Of a DNA stretch of 64,000 bases, positions 11,481 through 23,644 are shown in pieces. The position numbers were made by a program, and so were the translations under genes. Within the stretch, counting starts at the first letter, position 1. The number at the start of each line of letters is the position of its first letter. Under the pieces are notes generated by a model. That model was not told the DNA's origin. It saw nothing but the letters and a program-made list of their open reading frames with translations, and ran no database searches. Source of the stretch: Antitrichia curtipendula (lineage: Eukaryota; Streptophyta; Bryopsida; Hypnales; Leucodontaceae); contig OX579642.1 in assembly GCA_951230915.1 (NCBI GenBank), positions 13,516,001 through 13,580,000 on the forward strand, given 5' to 3'.

Positions 11481-14012
11481 ATTCAAAACAGTGCTGGCCG
11501 AGTGTAATTCATTTCTAATCCTTGTTCGGAGAATTTTTCATTTATGTGGTTTGGCACTCTCGGACTTGTCAGGACAGGTGTCCTCCCTCTTAATCGAGCA
11601 TTAGACTACGGTGGCGGGTAGTTTAAGAGTGCTAACTTAATGTTCACACTTGTTTCAATTAGCGGACAAATAAATACCAGAGAAGACATTCAAATGCTCA
11701 AGAAACAAGGTTTATTGCTCATTTAGAATGGAATTATATTTTGTTGCACGTAAATAATGGAAAAAACATAGAAAAAACCATAGAAGGTCAAATTGAAAAC
11801 TTCTTAATGTCGGTCCTAGAATGCTCTATTTGGATGTTCATGTTAACATTTGATTCATTCTAATTGCACCCATTTTCACGAAAGTTGTTGGCATTGGGCA
11901 ATGTTTTTTTTACAAAAATCCCAGAATCTTGCAATCCCTTAAAATAATTTATATTTTGTAGGGCTCAAATTCGAATTCAAATGAATTTTATCAATTATAA
12001 CTTGAACAATTTCACCTTTGGAATTATTGTATTTTGATTCCATCCTTCCCTGCATGTAAGTGCACCTGACAATTTAGTATTTTGTTGAATTTTAAACCCT
12101 GTCTACACTAATATACTAAACTCAAAGTCTCAAACGTACAAACATTCAATAACTTACTAAGCCCGGATCAAATATACAAAGACCAAGACAAAAACCACCC
12201 TCTAAATGCTCCAGTTAAAGGTAGTAAGCTTAAAACTCTGAAATGGTTAATTATGAAATAAGTGAAAGACCTCCTAAACAACATATGTCATATGCATATC
12301 ACTGATTAATGTAAAACATTGTTTTGGCTTTCCATTCGTACATTACAGAAAAAGAATGTAGCCCTATACATCTAAACTTAAGAATGTTTTACCTTCTAAA
12401 GATATTGTTATGCCGTTTTTTGGTGTCTTCAATATGTTTTATAAAACTTTGATTTTAAATCATTAATCTATTTTTTTCCAATTCAAACTTCAAAGACTAC
12501 ATCTCGATCAAGTTTTGCACTTGTAATGCCAACTAAAAAAAGGAAGAAAATTTTTCGTGGTTTCCGGTCCATGCTAGGTTTTGAAGTAAACCCTATAGGC
12601 CAATATCCTAAATCCCAAACCCTAAACCCTAAACCCTAAACCCTAAACCCTCTTCACTGTTGCAATTTTAAGAGTATTTGATGTTCAAGTTTATGTAACT
12701 ATAGCAAATAAGAGTGGATTGGTGTAATAAAATTAAAATGCAACATTGAATACATGAACTTGACATTTTTGTGGTCTCTATATTTTTTTTATGGCTTCTA
12801 AATTATAAAACAACTAACGGTGAATTATTATAGTTTTTCATATGGATTGTTTATTAATTGCTTATGTAGTACCGTATGTTAACCACTAAACTGACTAAAG
12901 TCCCAAGGCCTCTTTTCCATCCTATATCTGAAATAAATTGCCATTTCTATAGTAAAGAATGTTAAAAAAAAAATGAATGTGTTTAGGACTTTAGGCCTTT
13001 AAGGTGCAAATCTACTTGTAGTATGTAAGATCTCATACTAGAGTACTAGAGTAGTGTTCAATTGACCAGAAGAGATTTCACAAACTTTGCCTATATAGAA
13101 TTATAGATTGCAAGATATTTACAATAAACTTCAACCTCGGAACACCCAACGACATCATTTAGTGCCAATTTGATGGCAATTCAATCACTTCAATGAGATG
13201 GAAAGATTGTGGAAGCGTTCAATTCATTTTTCGGGGACCTTCCATGTTGAGTTACAAAGTGTATCCAAATGATTTTGTAGTCTTTCCGATATTTGCCTCC
13301 GCGTAATTTAGAGTTTAGGAAAAAAAAAAAAAAAAAAAAATGCTACTTTAGTGTATCTTGGGAAGTTGTTGCTCCTTACTCTAAATCTGAAATTTATCCC
13401 CCAAATTGATATTTTCTGAGTTTGAGTCTAACTATCAAGTAAAAGATCATTTTCTCTAGTTCCTATTTTATGTAAAATCCCCCAACACGACCCTAAAAAT
13501 GAAATTTCATTATTGCGATTTGCACTTCGAATGTGTTTTTAATGTCTACTACGTTTAGTACATTCTAAATAAATCATGAAATGGAAATTAAGTTTATGCT
13601 ATGATGGATTCTAATGTCATTATCCTTGTGATATAAGGTAAACCTGCCTATGACAGGCAGAATGATTGATTTGTTGTATTGCCTTTAGCAAAAATAATCA
13701 AATTTTTTCCATACAAAGACACATGTGAGAAATGAAGAACGCAACTGGAATTTTATTTTTTGGATTAATTGTGATTTTTTTTTGAATTTTTGAAGTGTAC
13801 TGTCCAGTAAGCCCAAAAGAATTTGTAGACTACCCCAAATCAGCAAAAAATTGTTTCCATGATGGTCATCTTCCCACTTAAAACAGTCATAACATTTTCT
13901 AAGATGGCTACAAGACTTTCTAACATGGACATGACATGAAGAAATAAAAAAACTGCTTTTTCCTAAAAATAAAAAATGAATTTTCAAAAAAATAAAAATA
14001 AAAATTTTAAAG
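11481..14012. other. Non-coding interior of element A
   Basis: About 2.5 kb of AT-rich DNA with no credible gene on either strand. It contains an interstitial telomere-like tract (12612-12651), an A-run of about 21 bases near 13320-13340, and otherwise unique-looking sequence. It separates the divergent 5' regions of the kinase-like and RING genes. Confidence 0.45.
12612..12651. repeat. Interstitial telomere-like tract (CCCTAAA)5
   Basis: Five consecutive or near-consecutive CCCTAAA units, the plant (Arabidopsis-type) telomere repeat. The tract is short and internal, so it is not a chromosome end. Similar short tracts lie at 4378, 54407 and 57558. Confidence 0.85.
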
Positions 14013-14590
14013 GGCCGTCCAGGACGTTTGGTAGGCCGTCTTGAGGACGGGCAGGCTGTCCCAGACCACGAACAGGCCGTCGAGAGGATGGGCGGGCCGT
14101 TCCCGACCAGCGACAGGCCGTCGAGGAGACGGGCACCCCGTCCTTTTGGACGGCCTTTCCATCCAAGAGACGGGTATCCCGTCGAGGAGACGGGTTTGCC
14201 GTCCACAAGATGGGTAATCCGTTGAGGAGACGGGTACGCCGTCCAGGAGACGGGTACGCCGTGCAGGAGACGGGTACGCCGTGCAGGAGACGGGTATGCC
14301 GTCCAAGAGATGGGTATTCCGTCGAGGGGACGGGCAATCCGTCGAGGGGACGGGCAATCCGTCGAGGGGACGGGCAGGCCGTCGACGGAACGGGCAGGCC
14401 GTCGAGGGGACGGGCAGACCGTCGAGAGGATAGAAAATCCGTCCGTCCAAGTCTCGGGCGGCGGTGTAATTATTTCCCGAACCTGTCGACGGCGCCCTGA
14501 ACCCGTTGACGGCGTCCCAACTTTATGTCGGACCTCTGTGGACGTATCGGCTGTCCATTCCAGGGCTGTCCCACGCCCTGGACGATCTGG
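14013..14590. repeat. GGACGG block A3, upstream of the RING gene
   Basis: Tandem 20-bp units such as AGGAGACGGGTACGCCGTGC and AGGGGACGGGCAATCCGTCG run from about 14160 to 14420, with looser copies on both sides. Each unit pairs GACGGG with CCGTC as an imperfect palindrome. The block ends about 280 bp before the RING-gene ATG. A TATA-like GTATATGTAA at about 14655 lies between them. Confidence 0.78.
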
Positions 14591-14867
14591 ATTCGGGGGG
14601 GGACAGGCTGATGTTATGTTAATTACCCTACCTAATCGGGTCGGTAATTGGGGGGTATATGTAAACTTTTTTGGACAGTTTACGTGCTTCCTCTTTTGAG
14701 TTGCACTGTCCGAGATTGAGAAAGCTTCGCTCTGCAATTTGAGGGGAAGTGTTATACATTTGACATTGTTTTGCCACATTTCAGTTGCCTTCACGCAATA
14801 GAAGGCAAAGCAAATTGTCATTGTATTCGCATACAGTATCGTGTGTGTCATTTCCCAGGTATCAAGA

Positions 14868-17132
14868 ATGGACGCAGAGGATGTAGCAGGAGGTTCGGGA
14901 CCTGGAGGTGACCCCCCAGGAGGTTTGGTACCTGCAGGTGAACCCCCTGGTAGAAGGAAGAGAGGAAACAGAGCAACCTTGGATTGGGGCACACGTAATG
15001 CCGAAGAGGTTATGGCAAAGCCTGGGTGGTTGGAGGCAGATGGCCCATGGACAAGAGTGATATGTCGTCAATATACAGATTGGGCCCACATCAACCGCCA
15101 TTGGCCACACGACCGGTACGAGGTGCACGTGAAATCTGGCGTGGTAAATATTGACCAGTGCCAACATCCGCACTTCAAGAAGAGGATGATTGAAGTATCA
15201 TTGGCACTTTGGGGGGCAAGATCCAAGAAAGACGGGACACTTTCATTGTGCCAAATGGCATATGCGGAGGTTTTTCTTGGCAAGGATGTGGACTGGAGCA
15301 GCTTTTTGGGCAAATCGCGGAATAATGCATTTCCAAACCGAACTCGCCACATTGCACCAAATCCTGCTGCGCCATTGGACAATCTACCAAATCTTGCCGT
15401 GCCATTGGCTGATGTCCAAAATGTGCAAATGGACGTGGTTCCACTGGCGGAGCGTCCAGGGACGGAGTTGATGGAGGTAGAAGTTGGTCAGGGCAGCGGT
15501 CCAGATGTCAACCAACAAGCTGTGATTGGTGGAGTGCAAGCTGACGGTGAAGAAGTAATTTGCTTGCACCAATTAGTACAAACACTGCAAGCAGAAAAAG
15601 AAGAAACATGACGGCAACATGCTGCAGTGTTGGAAGTTCATCATGCAAGGATGCGGGCCGTTCAAGATGAAAATGTGCGCCTCATCGCACGTGAAGCCGA
15701 GCTCGTAGAGCGTGAAAGGCGGGTCAGCACAGACTCAGTTCCACCACTCGATCTTGTAGTGGAACGTGCTACATACGGTGCAGATGAAGACACACCAGGC
15801 CTGAGCAATACATCTGAGTTTGTGCTGCAATCACGATCCACTTTTTCAAGTTCAGAAAGTGCCACATTGGATATTATGCGTGCACGTGCTGAGCGAGTTG
15901 AAGTAGAGCTTGGAAGTACTCGCACAAACATGGAAGAATTAACAAACGCCATGCGTGTTTTGGAACTTCGTGCCAACAACGCCGAGGCAGAGGTGGCGGT
16001 GGTTACTGCAGCTCGAACAACCTTGGAGCAGACCATGACCGCATTGAGTGCTGAAAATATGCGGTTGGTTCAAAATCCTCAGACGGAGCACAGGCTGCTT
16101 CAAATGTGCAATATGAAGTTGACATGCATCTTAGCGCTAAAAGAGGCTGAGCAAATGCAACGTGAAGTGAGGAGAGTGGCTGCAGAATTCAATGATGGCG
16201 GTCAACGTTATTTTGGCTTGACCTCGTGGCCTCGGGTGGCAGAAATGTTCACCGATGATTTACCAACATATAGGGAGAATTCAAGCATCAATTGGAATGC
16301 CCGTCCAGACTTGGAATTCTAATATAATATCGATCGCCAACGGTACGGGCCACCCAACAACAATGGCATTACGCCACTAGTGTGGCCTTCCCTTCCAGAT
16401 TTTGTAAAAGATAGAACAACATGTATAATGTGCCAACAACCGTTTGGCCCCGAGGGTGGATGGAATCTTGGTACATGTGGCCATCTATACCACCCCGTGT
16501 GTCTTATTCCACACATGATCACCAGAAAGAGATGTGCGCAATGCAGGGCTCCATTTCATGCACGACTATACAAAACGTTTGGTTTTGAAGACCACATGCC
16601 TGAACATTACGAGTACAATGAAGAAAATTTACCGGGCCCCGGTAATAGAGTACATTGGGGGTCCGACATGACATGGCTTTGGAAGTGGGGCCACCACAAC
16701 CGACACCTCCCGGCAGGAACGGTGGCTGACATACCATGGACGAGTGACAACCAAGTGACAAAGGTGATCAGGAGGGTGTTTGGAGACAGTGATCCAGGGC
16801 GTGGACTATATTTTGGTCAGATTGCCGGTGGACATTGGGACCCAGAACGCTTAATTTTAATACGCGCACCACATCTACAACGCATCATGTTTAACTCTCA
16901 AGGCCAGCCAGTCGGATTTGAGGGGGAATTGAGCTATAAGGAAAAAATGGCGTACACTGAAGACAATACCTTCCATGAGCCAGCCCTCGTGAATGACATT
17001 TTTTTCCACTTACATGATAGATACGATATAGAAGCACTTCAGCTTCTGAGGACTTTCGAATCACAAGAAGAATTGCAACGATTTTTGAGAAATAGCATAG
17101 CACGCGGCGTTGTAATCGAAGATGTAGACTAG
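14868..17132 (+). pseudogene. RING-H2 coiled-coil cargo gene of element A (two in-frame stops)
   Basis: One frame of 754 codons from ATG 14868, preceded by a splice-acceptor-like TTTCCCAG, with TGA at 15609 and TAA at 16320. Three parts are visible. Residues ~40-150 are a Trp/Cys-rich domain (PGW, VICRQYTDW, KDVDW) shared with the gene at 49254-50352. A long Glu/Arg/Leu-rich coiled-coil stretch follows at ~250-445. A RING-H2 finger begins near residue 519: C-x2-C, then C-x-H-x2-H-x2-C, then C-x2-C, the standard eight zinc ligands in order. About 180 further residues have no recognised domain. RING-H2 proteins are usually E3 ubiquitin ligases; a role in turnover of the transposase or a host repressor is inference. 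Block A3 lies upstream. The stops suggest this copy is dead. Confidence 0.78.
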
Positions 17133-17397
17133 ATTGTGTATAACTAGATAGATGTATAGAATAAAATACTGGAAGTTGTACAAAGTGAACGTATGTAATT
17201 ATGTAAAGCCTTTATTAGTTTACCATGTACTTCAACAGATTTATGAAATATGTACATTTATTGTTTTCTTTCCACCTCGTGTATTGTTGCTTTGCCTTTG
17301 TCAATTTTTGTAATCTATTGGACCTTTTTGTAATAGTATAGAAGAAGCTTGTATGCTTAGATGGTAGGTAAAAGAGTGTTCTATTTTATTTTTGGTG

Positions 17398-18033
17398 AAG
17401 CCCTAAAGTCTGAAGTCCATTTTTTGGCCCAAACCACCCTAAACCACCACTTTTGCTATGTTCACCTATGAATTAAATTTTCCAATTTATTTTATGAATC
17501 GAACCAAAGGATCTTGTTCTCCACTTGTCTTAGATGACGTGATAAAAAATTTGTGATGTTTGACTGTATGGATTGAAAGTTATTAGCATTCGAAGTGAAA
17601 GAAACAAATTTATTTTAAGAAGTTGCTAGGATTGCCCGCTCCACAAAAAACCCATAACTTTTCCATTCCTAATCCAAATGGGATGAATGAAAGCCTTCCA
17701 TTTAAAAGAAAATACAATCCAACTGGAAAAAAAATATACAAATTTGTATTTCATTTTTTTGTGGATTTTTTTGTCTACCCGGAGTCTTGGACCGCCCGGT
17801 GTCCCGATCTCCCTTGTTTGAGGTTATTGTGGCATACCCTTTGCTCCTAGGCACCGATTGGAATAGAAATTGTATTATGAATAAACTCATAAGTTTATCT
17901 ATCATTCCATGTTATCATTCTTATGAAAAAGTTTTCAAAAGTTTCAGTAAAAAATGAGATCATAGGAGCCTATCGAAAATCCATTTTGTCCCTGGCAGAA
18001 AGGACAATGAGAGTATGTTACTTTAGGGGCTAA
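17398..18033 (+). repeat. Dispersed repeat R2, copy nested in element A
   Basis: It starts near GCCCTAAAG at 17400 and ends at TTTAGGGGCTAA. It carries the R2 core ('AGGATCTTGTTCTCC...', 'ATTAGCATTCGAAG', 'CCATTTTGTCCCTGGCAGAAAGG'). It sits just downstream of the RING gene. No coding capacity. Confidence 0.5.
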
Positions 18034-19506
18034 GAAATAAAAACAATGGAAATTCTTTACCAAAGCAAGAAATAAGTAACAAATTATTTGATTGCTTCAT
18101 ATTTGATGAAATCTCCTTTAAGTCTTTAGAATTAAACCAAAAAATAATTCACGTTTTGTAACTTTTGTTCTATTAGTTTTAATGTTTTTTTAGTTGGACT
18201 ATTGATTGACTACTCCCTCATGTTTATTTTTAAATCCAAAGTTTACAAATTAAAGTATTGAACATTTTCCATTTTTTCTCAAATAGCATTATGGAAATCA
18301 AATGATCAAAGTTTAATATCTTGCAATTACTAACTTGATAAGGTCACACTACATGAAATTTATTTGAAAATCAATTGAAATAAATGACTTTATGAATGGC
18401 GATCCTATACTTGAAAGTCTTAAATTGAATAGATTCTAATTTTTTTTTTTTCATTTCATTTCAAGGTGAACATGGAGAAATGCCAACTTGGATTTTTTTT
18501 TGGCAATAATTAGCATAGGGCCTACATGGCTACATGGATTAATATTTTTGAATTTCTTGCCATATAGTCAGTGTAAAATCAATTTAGCAACTTCTCTAAT
18601 TCGAAATTCAATAACAAACTTTAATCCCTAGAATCCTAGATGCCCAAGGCATGTTTTGAGCTTCTACAAATTTGCTCTAAATTGAACAAAATGTTAACAT
18701 TTTGATTATGTGACTAGGCGTATCAATTAAAAAAAATTGTAACCATATAAATTCAAACAAGACATATTAGGGGCTCATAGGTTGGTAAAACACAACAATA
18801 TCACTTATAGAGTAAAAGATTATAATGTTTGAACATGAGGGTGTTAAAACTACAAAAATGATGTGAAGTCTTCCAATCCTCTTTTCAGTTTTCACAAGTA
18901 AAATTAAAAAAGTTTTAGACCACAAAAATATGAGGTTAAATTGCCGAACATGTATAACCCCAAACAATTTATGGCTTTTAAAAATATACTCCATATTTTT
19001 TTTTAAATTAAAAAAAAATTTGAATGTGATTTTTCCTCCAAGATCTTGTGTTTTCGAGGCACATTTCCAAAAGCTCTCAATGCTACAAGAAGTCAAGATT
19101 GCAATGGGTACCCTTGTACAAAGTCTTGAAACGAAAAATCACTATCATTTATTTTTAAGAATAGACTATTGATGCTATAACTAGACTTCAAGAAGAACTT
19201 ACTAAAAATAGCAACTTGGATACTACTAAAAATAGCAACTTGGTTAGGTTTTATTTAACTTCAAAGTTTTGCCAACACCAGATTTGGGTGCTTCGAGCAT
19301 TTAGGCAAAAAACCCAATCCCACCAGTCCAGTCTATTTTCCCGTCTACAGAACCGTCTAGTTACCCGTCCAGATGCCCAACCACCCATTGTGAGCTCCCA
19401 ATTTGTCACTTGGGACTCGTAGAATTATTTTTTTGGAAATTTGCAATTTAAAGTTAAGAAAAATATACAAAAAGCCATAAAAAGAGTGTAGAACCAAAAT
19501 AGGGTT
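18034..19506. other. AT-rich interior of element A with a mini CCGTC cluster
   Basis: No gene. At about 19340-19385 there is a short run of CCGTCTA/CCGTCCAGATG units like the right-end 12-bp array. It may be a relic or translocated piece of the subterminal repeat. The rest is AT-rich and featureless. Confidence 0.35.
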
Positions 19507-21370
19507 GTAACATACCCATTATAGTATTTGGTCTAGATTTGTGTTTAGACTTAGAATCCCACCAAACCGGGCCCAAAAAGAGGTAGAAAGAACGAAACGG
19601 GTGGATTTGTAGGATTCAAGTCACATAGGCCCCAAAGGGCTAAATCCCACCATGAATGTGGCAATTCATGGCTAAGTCGGTCCGAGGGATCCACAACGAG
19701 GCCACTAGGTCGGGTCCTAGAGTTAGGTTTAGAAATACACCAAAACCCCGATTGTTAGCATGCAGGAGCCACTAACGCAAGACCGGGGCCGTGGAGGAAT
19801 CCACAGCCCAAGGATGGTGTCCTAGGGTAAATCCCATGCCAGGAGTCCAACGACAAAATCGATTCGCCAAGATTCCCCTATCTGCAAAAGATTCCCGCAC
19901 CATCGATAAACTCAAGGAGATGACCAATTCATCTCCACTGACCAATTGTGCCAGGTACGGAAACGCACCTGCACATCTTTCATGTGACCCCATGAGAGGT
20001 CCTGTGAAAAAACCCGTCATCTTCCGACTTGTAGAAGAACCTTTTGCGGATGGTCAACCCTGGTAACCTCCAACGGGAATTTCATGGAAATTACCCAGGT
20101 TGCCAGAAAATCTCACTAAAAATTAGACTATCTTGTTTTATGTTAATAATGCGCTCCGTGAAGTTTCGCAACATTCCGATAGTGGCAAGTACCCGAACCG
20201 GCGAGATTCCTCGAGAATTAATCACGTGGCGGGGTTCCCGCCACGTTGACCGGCATTCCGGGACCATACGACGGCGGAACGAAGTCAACCAAGAGTCTTT
20301 TCCGACTCCCTCACACCTACCGGAGACCCTAAGCTATTTACATTTCTCAAAATAGGAGACCCCCAATATCTAGGATTTTACCACGGTTTAGTTTTTGAAA
20401 ACTAAATTAGCCTACAATGGTTTTTTGTCCTCGGTACGGGGGGTAAAGGGGTCTTAGACTAAACACGGCGATCTGGAGCCAATGGCGCAATCCGTTTGAC
20501 GATTGGAGTAATTCTCCAAAAGTTAGGAGGTTGGTCCAGCGTAGATAAGTAAAAGTAGTTTTTAGGGATTAGGATGAAAATCTTTGAAGATGAGGATGAA
20601 AATCCAAGTTGATAAGGTTACTTTAGAACTCTTGAGGGGAAGGTGGGGCCTTGGAAACCTATTTAAGGTCCCCATTTTTCTCTCAAGAACACCCCCAAAT
20701 CTTGTTTTGGGTCCGTGGATCCAACTTATGTTGGGATTTTTGGCGTTTTAGCCAAAAACCCTCTACGGTGTTTTTGGAGCACTTTTGGCTCCCTTTGTTG
20801 CTCTATTTCAAGCTTCCTTTGGAGGTCCTTTTGGGTCCTTCTACCTTACCTTGCCTTGCATCCTTGTTGTGAGTGAATGGGTCTCCCCTATACTTGTGTG
20901 ACTTCTTAGGCCTTGTACTAATCCTAAAGTCACCCCCCACCGTACCTTGGCGATGCCGCTTTGGGGGGCCTTTAGTGTATGAGAATTTTCCCGTTATCAT
21001 TGACCTTGTATGCATGTGTGCCCCCGTATCGAGTCCTAACCGGAGTTGTCCTTTTCATTGTTGGTTGTAAGTGGGCCCATCCCCCGGGGAACGGCGAAGC
21101 TCTGAACCTGTGACCAGCCTTAGTCCTAAAGTACGTGTTAAAAAACAAGCCTTAGACGGCGGAGCTTTGAACGCAGGAGTATCATAAGTCCTAAAGTTGG
21201 TGTTAAAACCAATTCTACGGCGAAGCTTTGAACCCTTATGTGCTCTCGTTCCAAAGTCTAGAGTCCGAGACGTTCTCGGAAAAGTCCAAGGTTTAGCGTC
21301 CGAGATTAAGTCTAAGTTAAGAGTCCCCCCACCCCTTGTGAGCCGGCGTTCGTAAAACAAGAAACCACAC
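19507..21370 (+). mobile_element. Candidate LTR-like segment nested in element A
   Basis: A stretch of more balanced base composition begins TGTAACATACCC, a start common in Ty3-type plant LTRs. It has a TATA-like CCTATTTAAGG at about 20656, followed by a leader-like region. From about 21080 to 21240, three phrases of the type ACGGCG(A/G)AGCT(C/T)TGAAC are each tied to a 'CCTAAAGT' phrase. I found no second LTR, primer-binding site or coding domains, so this may be a solo LTR or something else. Confidence 0.3.
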
Positions 21371-21470
21371 CAAAAACCGGGGAAAGTTTACCAAAAATCC
21401 GATTTAGATTTGCTTAGGTGGGTTCCCTTAAGGAACCCAAAAAAGTCGGGTTGAGTCCCTGGGAGGTTTG

Positions 21471-21700
21471 GTCCAGTGCAAGGAAGTCGAGGTGAGTCCC
21501 TGGGGAGTTGGGGTGAGTCACAAGGGGTCTGGTCCAGTTGCAAGGGAGTCGGGGTGAGTCCCTGGAGTCACAAGGGGTCGAGAAGGTCGCTGGGGAGTCG
21601 GGGAGGTCGCTGGGGTGGTCTGGCAGGTCGCTGGGGTGGTCCGGGCAGGTCGCTGGGGGTCTGAGCAGGTCGCTGGGGTGGTCCAGGGAGTCCAGGGCTG
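21471..21700. repeat. Tandem repeat, ~22-bp GGTCGCTGGGGTGGTC units
   Basis: Direct repeats of AGTCGGGGTGAGTCCCTGG-type units are followed by at least four copies of a 22-bp unit around GCAGGTCGCTGGGGTGGTCC. The composition is strongly G-rich on the plus strand. ORFs here are repeat artefacts. Confidence 0.75.
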
Positions 21701-22469
21701 GGGAGAGAGAGAGAAAAAAAATAAAAACAAAGAGAAAGGTTGGAATTAGTGGGAGAAAGGTTGGGATTAGTGGGGGTTAGGAGAAGGCTAAAGGGGTTGA
21801 AATCAAGGGAAAGAAAGCAACCACAAAAGGGAGGAGAATAGGGGGAAGTAGAAAGAAGGAATAAGTCGCACCTCCATACCTGCATCAAACAACTCTCAAC
21901 TCTCACCAAAATCACAACTATATGCAATGGAGGGAGGTTAGTGAGTCATAGAATTAAATAGGAGAAGGGGGAGAGAGACGATAAATAGTGCCCTAGGCTT
22001 AGCTAAATAGGTGTTAGAAAGGAAATCTTGAGGATTCATAGTGACCATTAGGAAGTAGGATTAGAATGACACGAAGACAAGGTTGTGTAAGAGGTTAGGA
22101 GGGATATTAAAACTTCTTGGGGTTTGAATCTATAGTTGTAAGACACCCCATCAAAGCTTAGGTAGAATAGTGTTAGTGTAGAAAGAGAGGAAGGGAAAGA
22201 AAAGGAGAGAGAAGAAAGGAGGAGGGAAAGAAAGAGGTTAGATTGCACGGGTCCTAATTTTCGAAACATAAGTGATGAAATTGGGAAAAAGTCCCATCAC
22301 CCAAGGGCCACCATGGAGTATGGGAATGTACGCACAAATGCGGACGAGCGTATTTCCGACACCGGAAGTGACGAGATGAGTTCTTGAATCCATACTTGGC
22401 GTTGTGTTTTTTCCTCTTTAGCATTGATCTCCTTAATTAGCCCTTTCCACATGAAAGGTACACCGTAAT

Positions 22470-22820
22470 AAGAAAAGATAAAAATTAGAAATAGAAGTTA
22501 AAATTTAGAGTTACAATTAGGAGTAAAAATTTAGAGTTAAAAATTTAGGAGTAAAAATTTAGAGTAAAAAATTAGGAGTAAAAATTTAGAGTTAAAAATT
22601 AGGAGTAAAAATTTCGAGTTAAAATTAGGAGTAAACAATTAGGAGTTAAAATTAGGAGTAAACATTTAGAGTTAAATTTAGGAGTAAAAATTAGGAGTTA
22701 AAATCAGGAGTAAACATTTAGAGTTAAATTTAGGAGTAAAAATTAGGAGTTAAAATTAGGAGTAAACATTTAGAGTTAAATTCAGGAATAAAAATTTAGA
22801 GTCATATTTAGAAGTCAGGA
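22470..22820. repeat. Tandem repeat, ~24-27-bp TTAGGAGTAAAAATTTAGAG units
   Basis: More than a dozen imperfect copies of TTAGGAGTAAAAATTTAGAG / GTTAAAATTAGGAGTAAACA units. It is purine-rich and AT-rich, with no coding potential. Confidence 0.8.
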
Positions 22821-23215
22821 ATTAAAGGAAAAAACTTAATTAGGGTTAGCCGTAAGATTGAAACTTCCGGGAGAAGTGTCAACCCTCCAAAAATTAGTAT
22901 TCAACACTTATAGAAGGAACATAAGGTTCCCCGCTCACGTAGTTAAGGACGTTAGAAATGACGCCAACTACCCAGCCAACCCTATACATAGGATAGACAG
23001 TTAAAGAGGTAGGAATTACCAATCACCTTTGCTCATCACAGTCAGCTTGCGAGTTATACATGCAATTCTAGTAGTATTCGCTGCCATCCACGACACTCAG
23101 AAAACGTTAGCACAAAAGATCCATTGCTTGGAAGGCACAGTGGACCGCGCTCACAACACCCCCTTATATTTAAAAAGGTGGATAAAGGCATAGAACTTGG
23201 TCGGTGTTCGCCCGA
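22821..23215. other. Non-coding stretch before the right-end array
   Basis: I see no gene or repeat here. A TATATTTAAAA motif occurs at about 23164-23174 just before the array, but there is no gene downstream for it to serve. Confidence 0.35.
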
Positions 23216-23636
23216 TTACCAAGGGTGGGTAATCTTGCGCCCACACCCGCCTATTCACTTACCCGTCCAGATGCCCGTCCACCCGCCTATCCAATTACCC
23301 GTCCAGATGCCCGTCCAGATACCCGTCCACACAACCGCCCCCCCTCCCGTCCACATGCCTGTCCAGATGCCCGTCCACCCTCCCGTCCACCCGCCCGTCC
23401 ACATGGTCGTCCAGTTTTCCGTCCAGATACCCGTCCATCACGCCCGTTCCGTGCCCGTCGACGGAAGCTCGCCCATCCAGTGCGCCCGTTGGTGAAGAAC
23501 GTCCATCCATTTCTGTAGTTTTCATCCTCTGTCAATGGTTCTCGTCCAGATTTCATCCTGATGGACGCCGGGGTTGAATCCTGACGTCCGTCCGGACATG
23601 CTGACGGACGGACAGGACGTGACGGGGACAACCCTG
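23216..23636. repeat. GGACGG block A4 and right terminus of element A
   Basis: Tandem 12-bp units of the form CCCGTCCANNTN (such as CCCGTCCAGATG) run from about 23258 to 23450. They are followed by unique subterminal sequence and the inverted terminus ending GGGGACAACCCTG at 23636. The outer ~330 bp, read inward on the minus strand, is nearly identical to the start of element C at 63404. The 12-bp period gives spurious 4-residue Pro-Val repeats when translated. Confidence 0.85.
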
Positions 23637-23644
23637 ACAATATA
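23637..23644. repeat. Right target-site duplication of element A
   Basis: ACAATATA, identical to 3822-3829, directly follows the terminus. Confidence 0.9.

Larger units (their letters stand above)
3830..23636. mobile_element. Element A: 19.8-kb hAT-type transposon with cargo genes
   Basis: The ends are CAGGGTTGTC at 3830 and its exact complement ending at 23636, flanked by identical 8-bp duplications ACAATATA. Inside are a hAT transposase, a kinase-like gene and a RING-H2 coiled-coil gene, in that order, with orientations +, - and +. GGACGG-rich arrays sit at both ends and in front of the two internal genes. Beyond 10 bp the two ends are only loosely similar, as in many hAT elements. The unit also contains nested material: an R2 copy, a small fold-back element, and an LTR-like segment with tandem arrays. 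These account for part of its size. Typical hAT elements are about 2.5-5 kb, so this one is very large. All three genes carry premature stops, so this copy is probably inactive. Confidence 0.88.

Noticed and set aside
14841..14867. Start of the RING gene upstream at the first codon of the open frame
   Set aside because: The sequence before 14868 has a splice-acceptor-like TTTCCCAG, and the ATG at 14868 opens directly into the conserved region.
4640..17132. Alternative genetic code or programmed readthrough explaining the in-frame stops
   Set aside because: TGA, TAG and TAA all occur, they replace more than one residue type (Trp where comparison is possible, others uncertain), and plants use the standard code. 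Decay is simpler.
21518..21927. Ser/Pro/Leu-rich minus-strand ORFs
   Set aside because: Composition follows the G-rich tandem array; no independent coding signal.
23258..23450. CRISPR array
   Set aside because: Units are contiguous 12-bp repeats with no spacers, in a plant genome.
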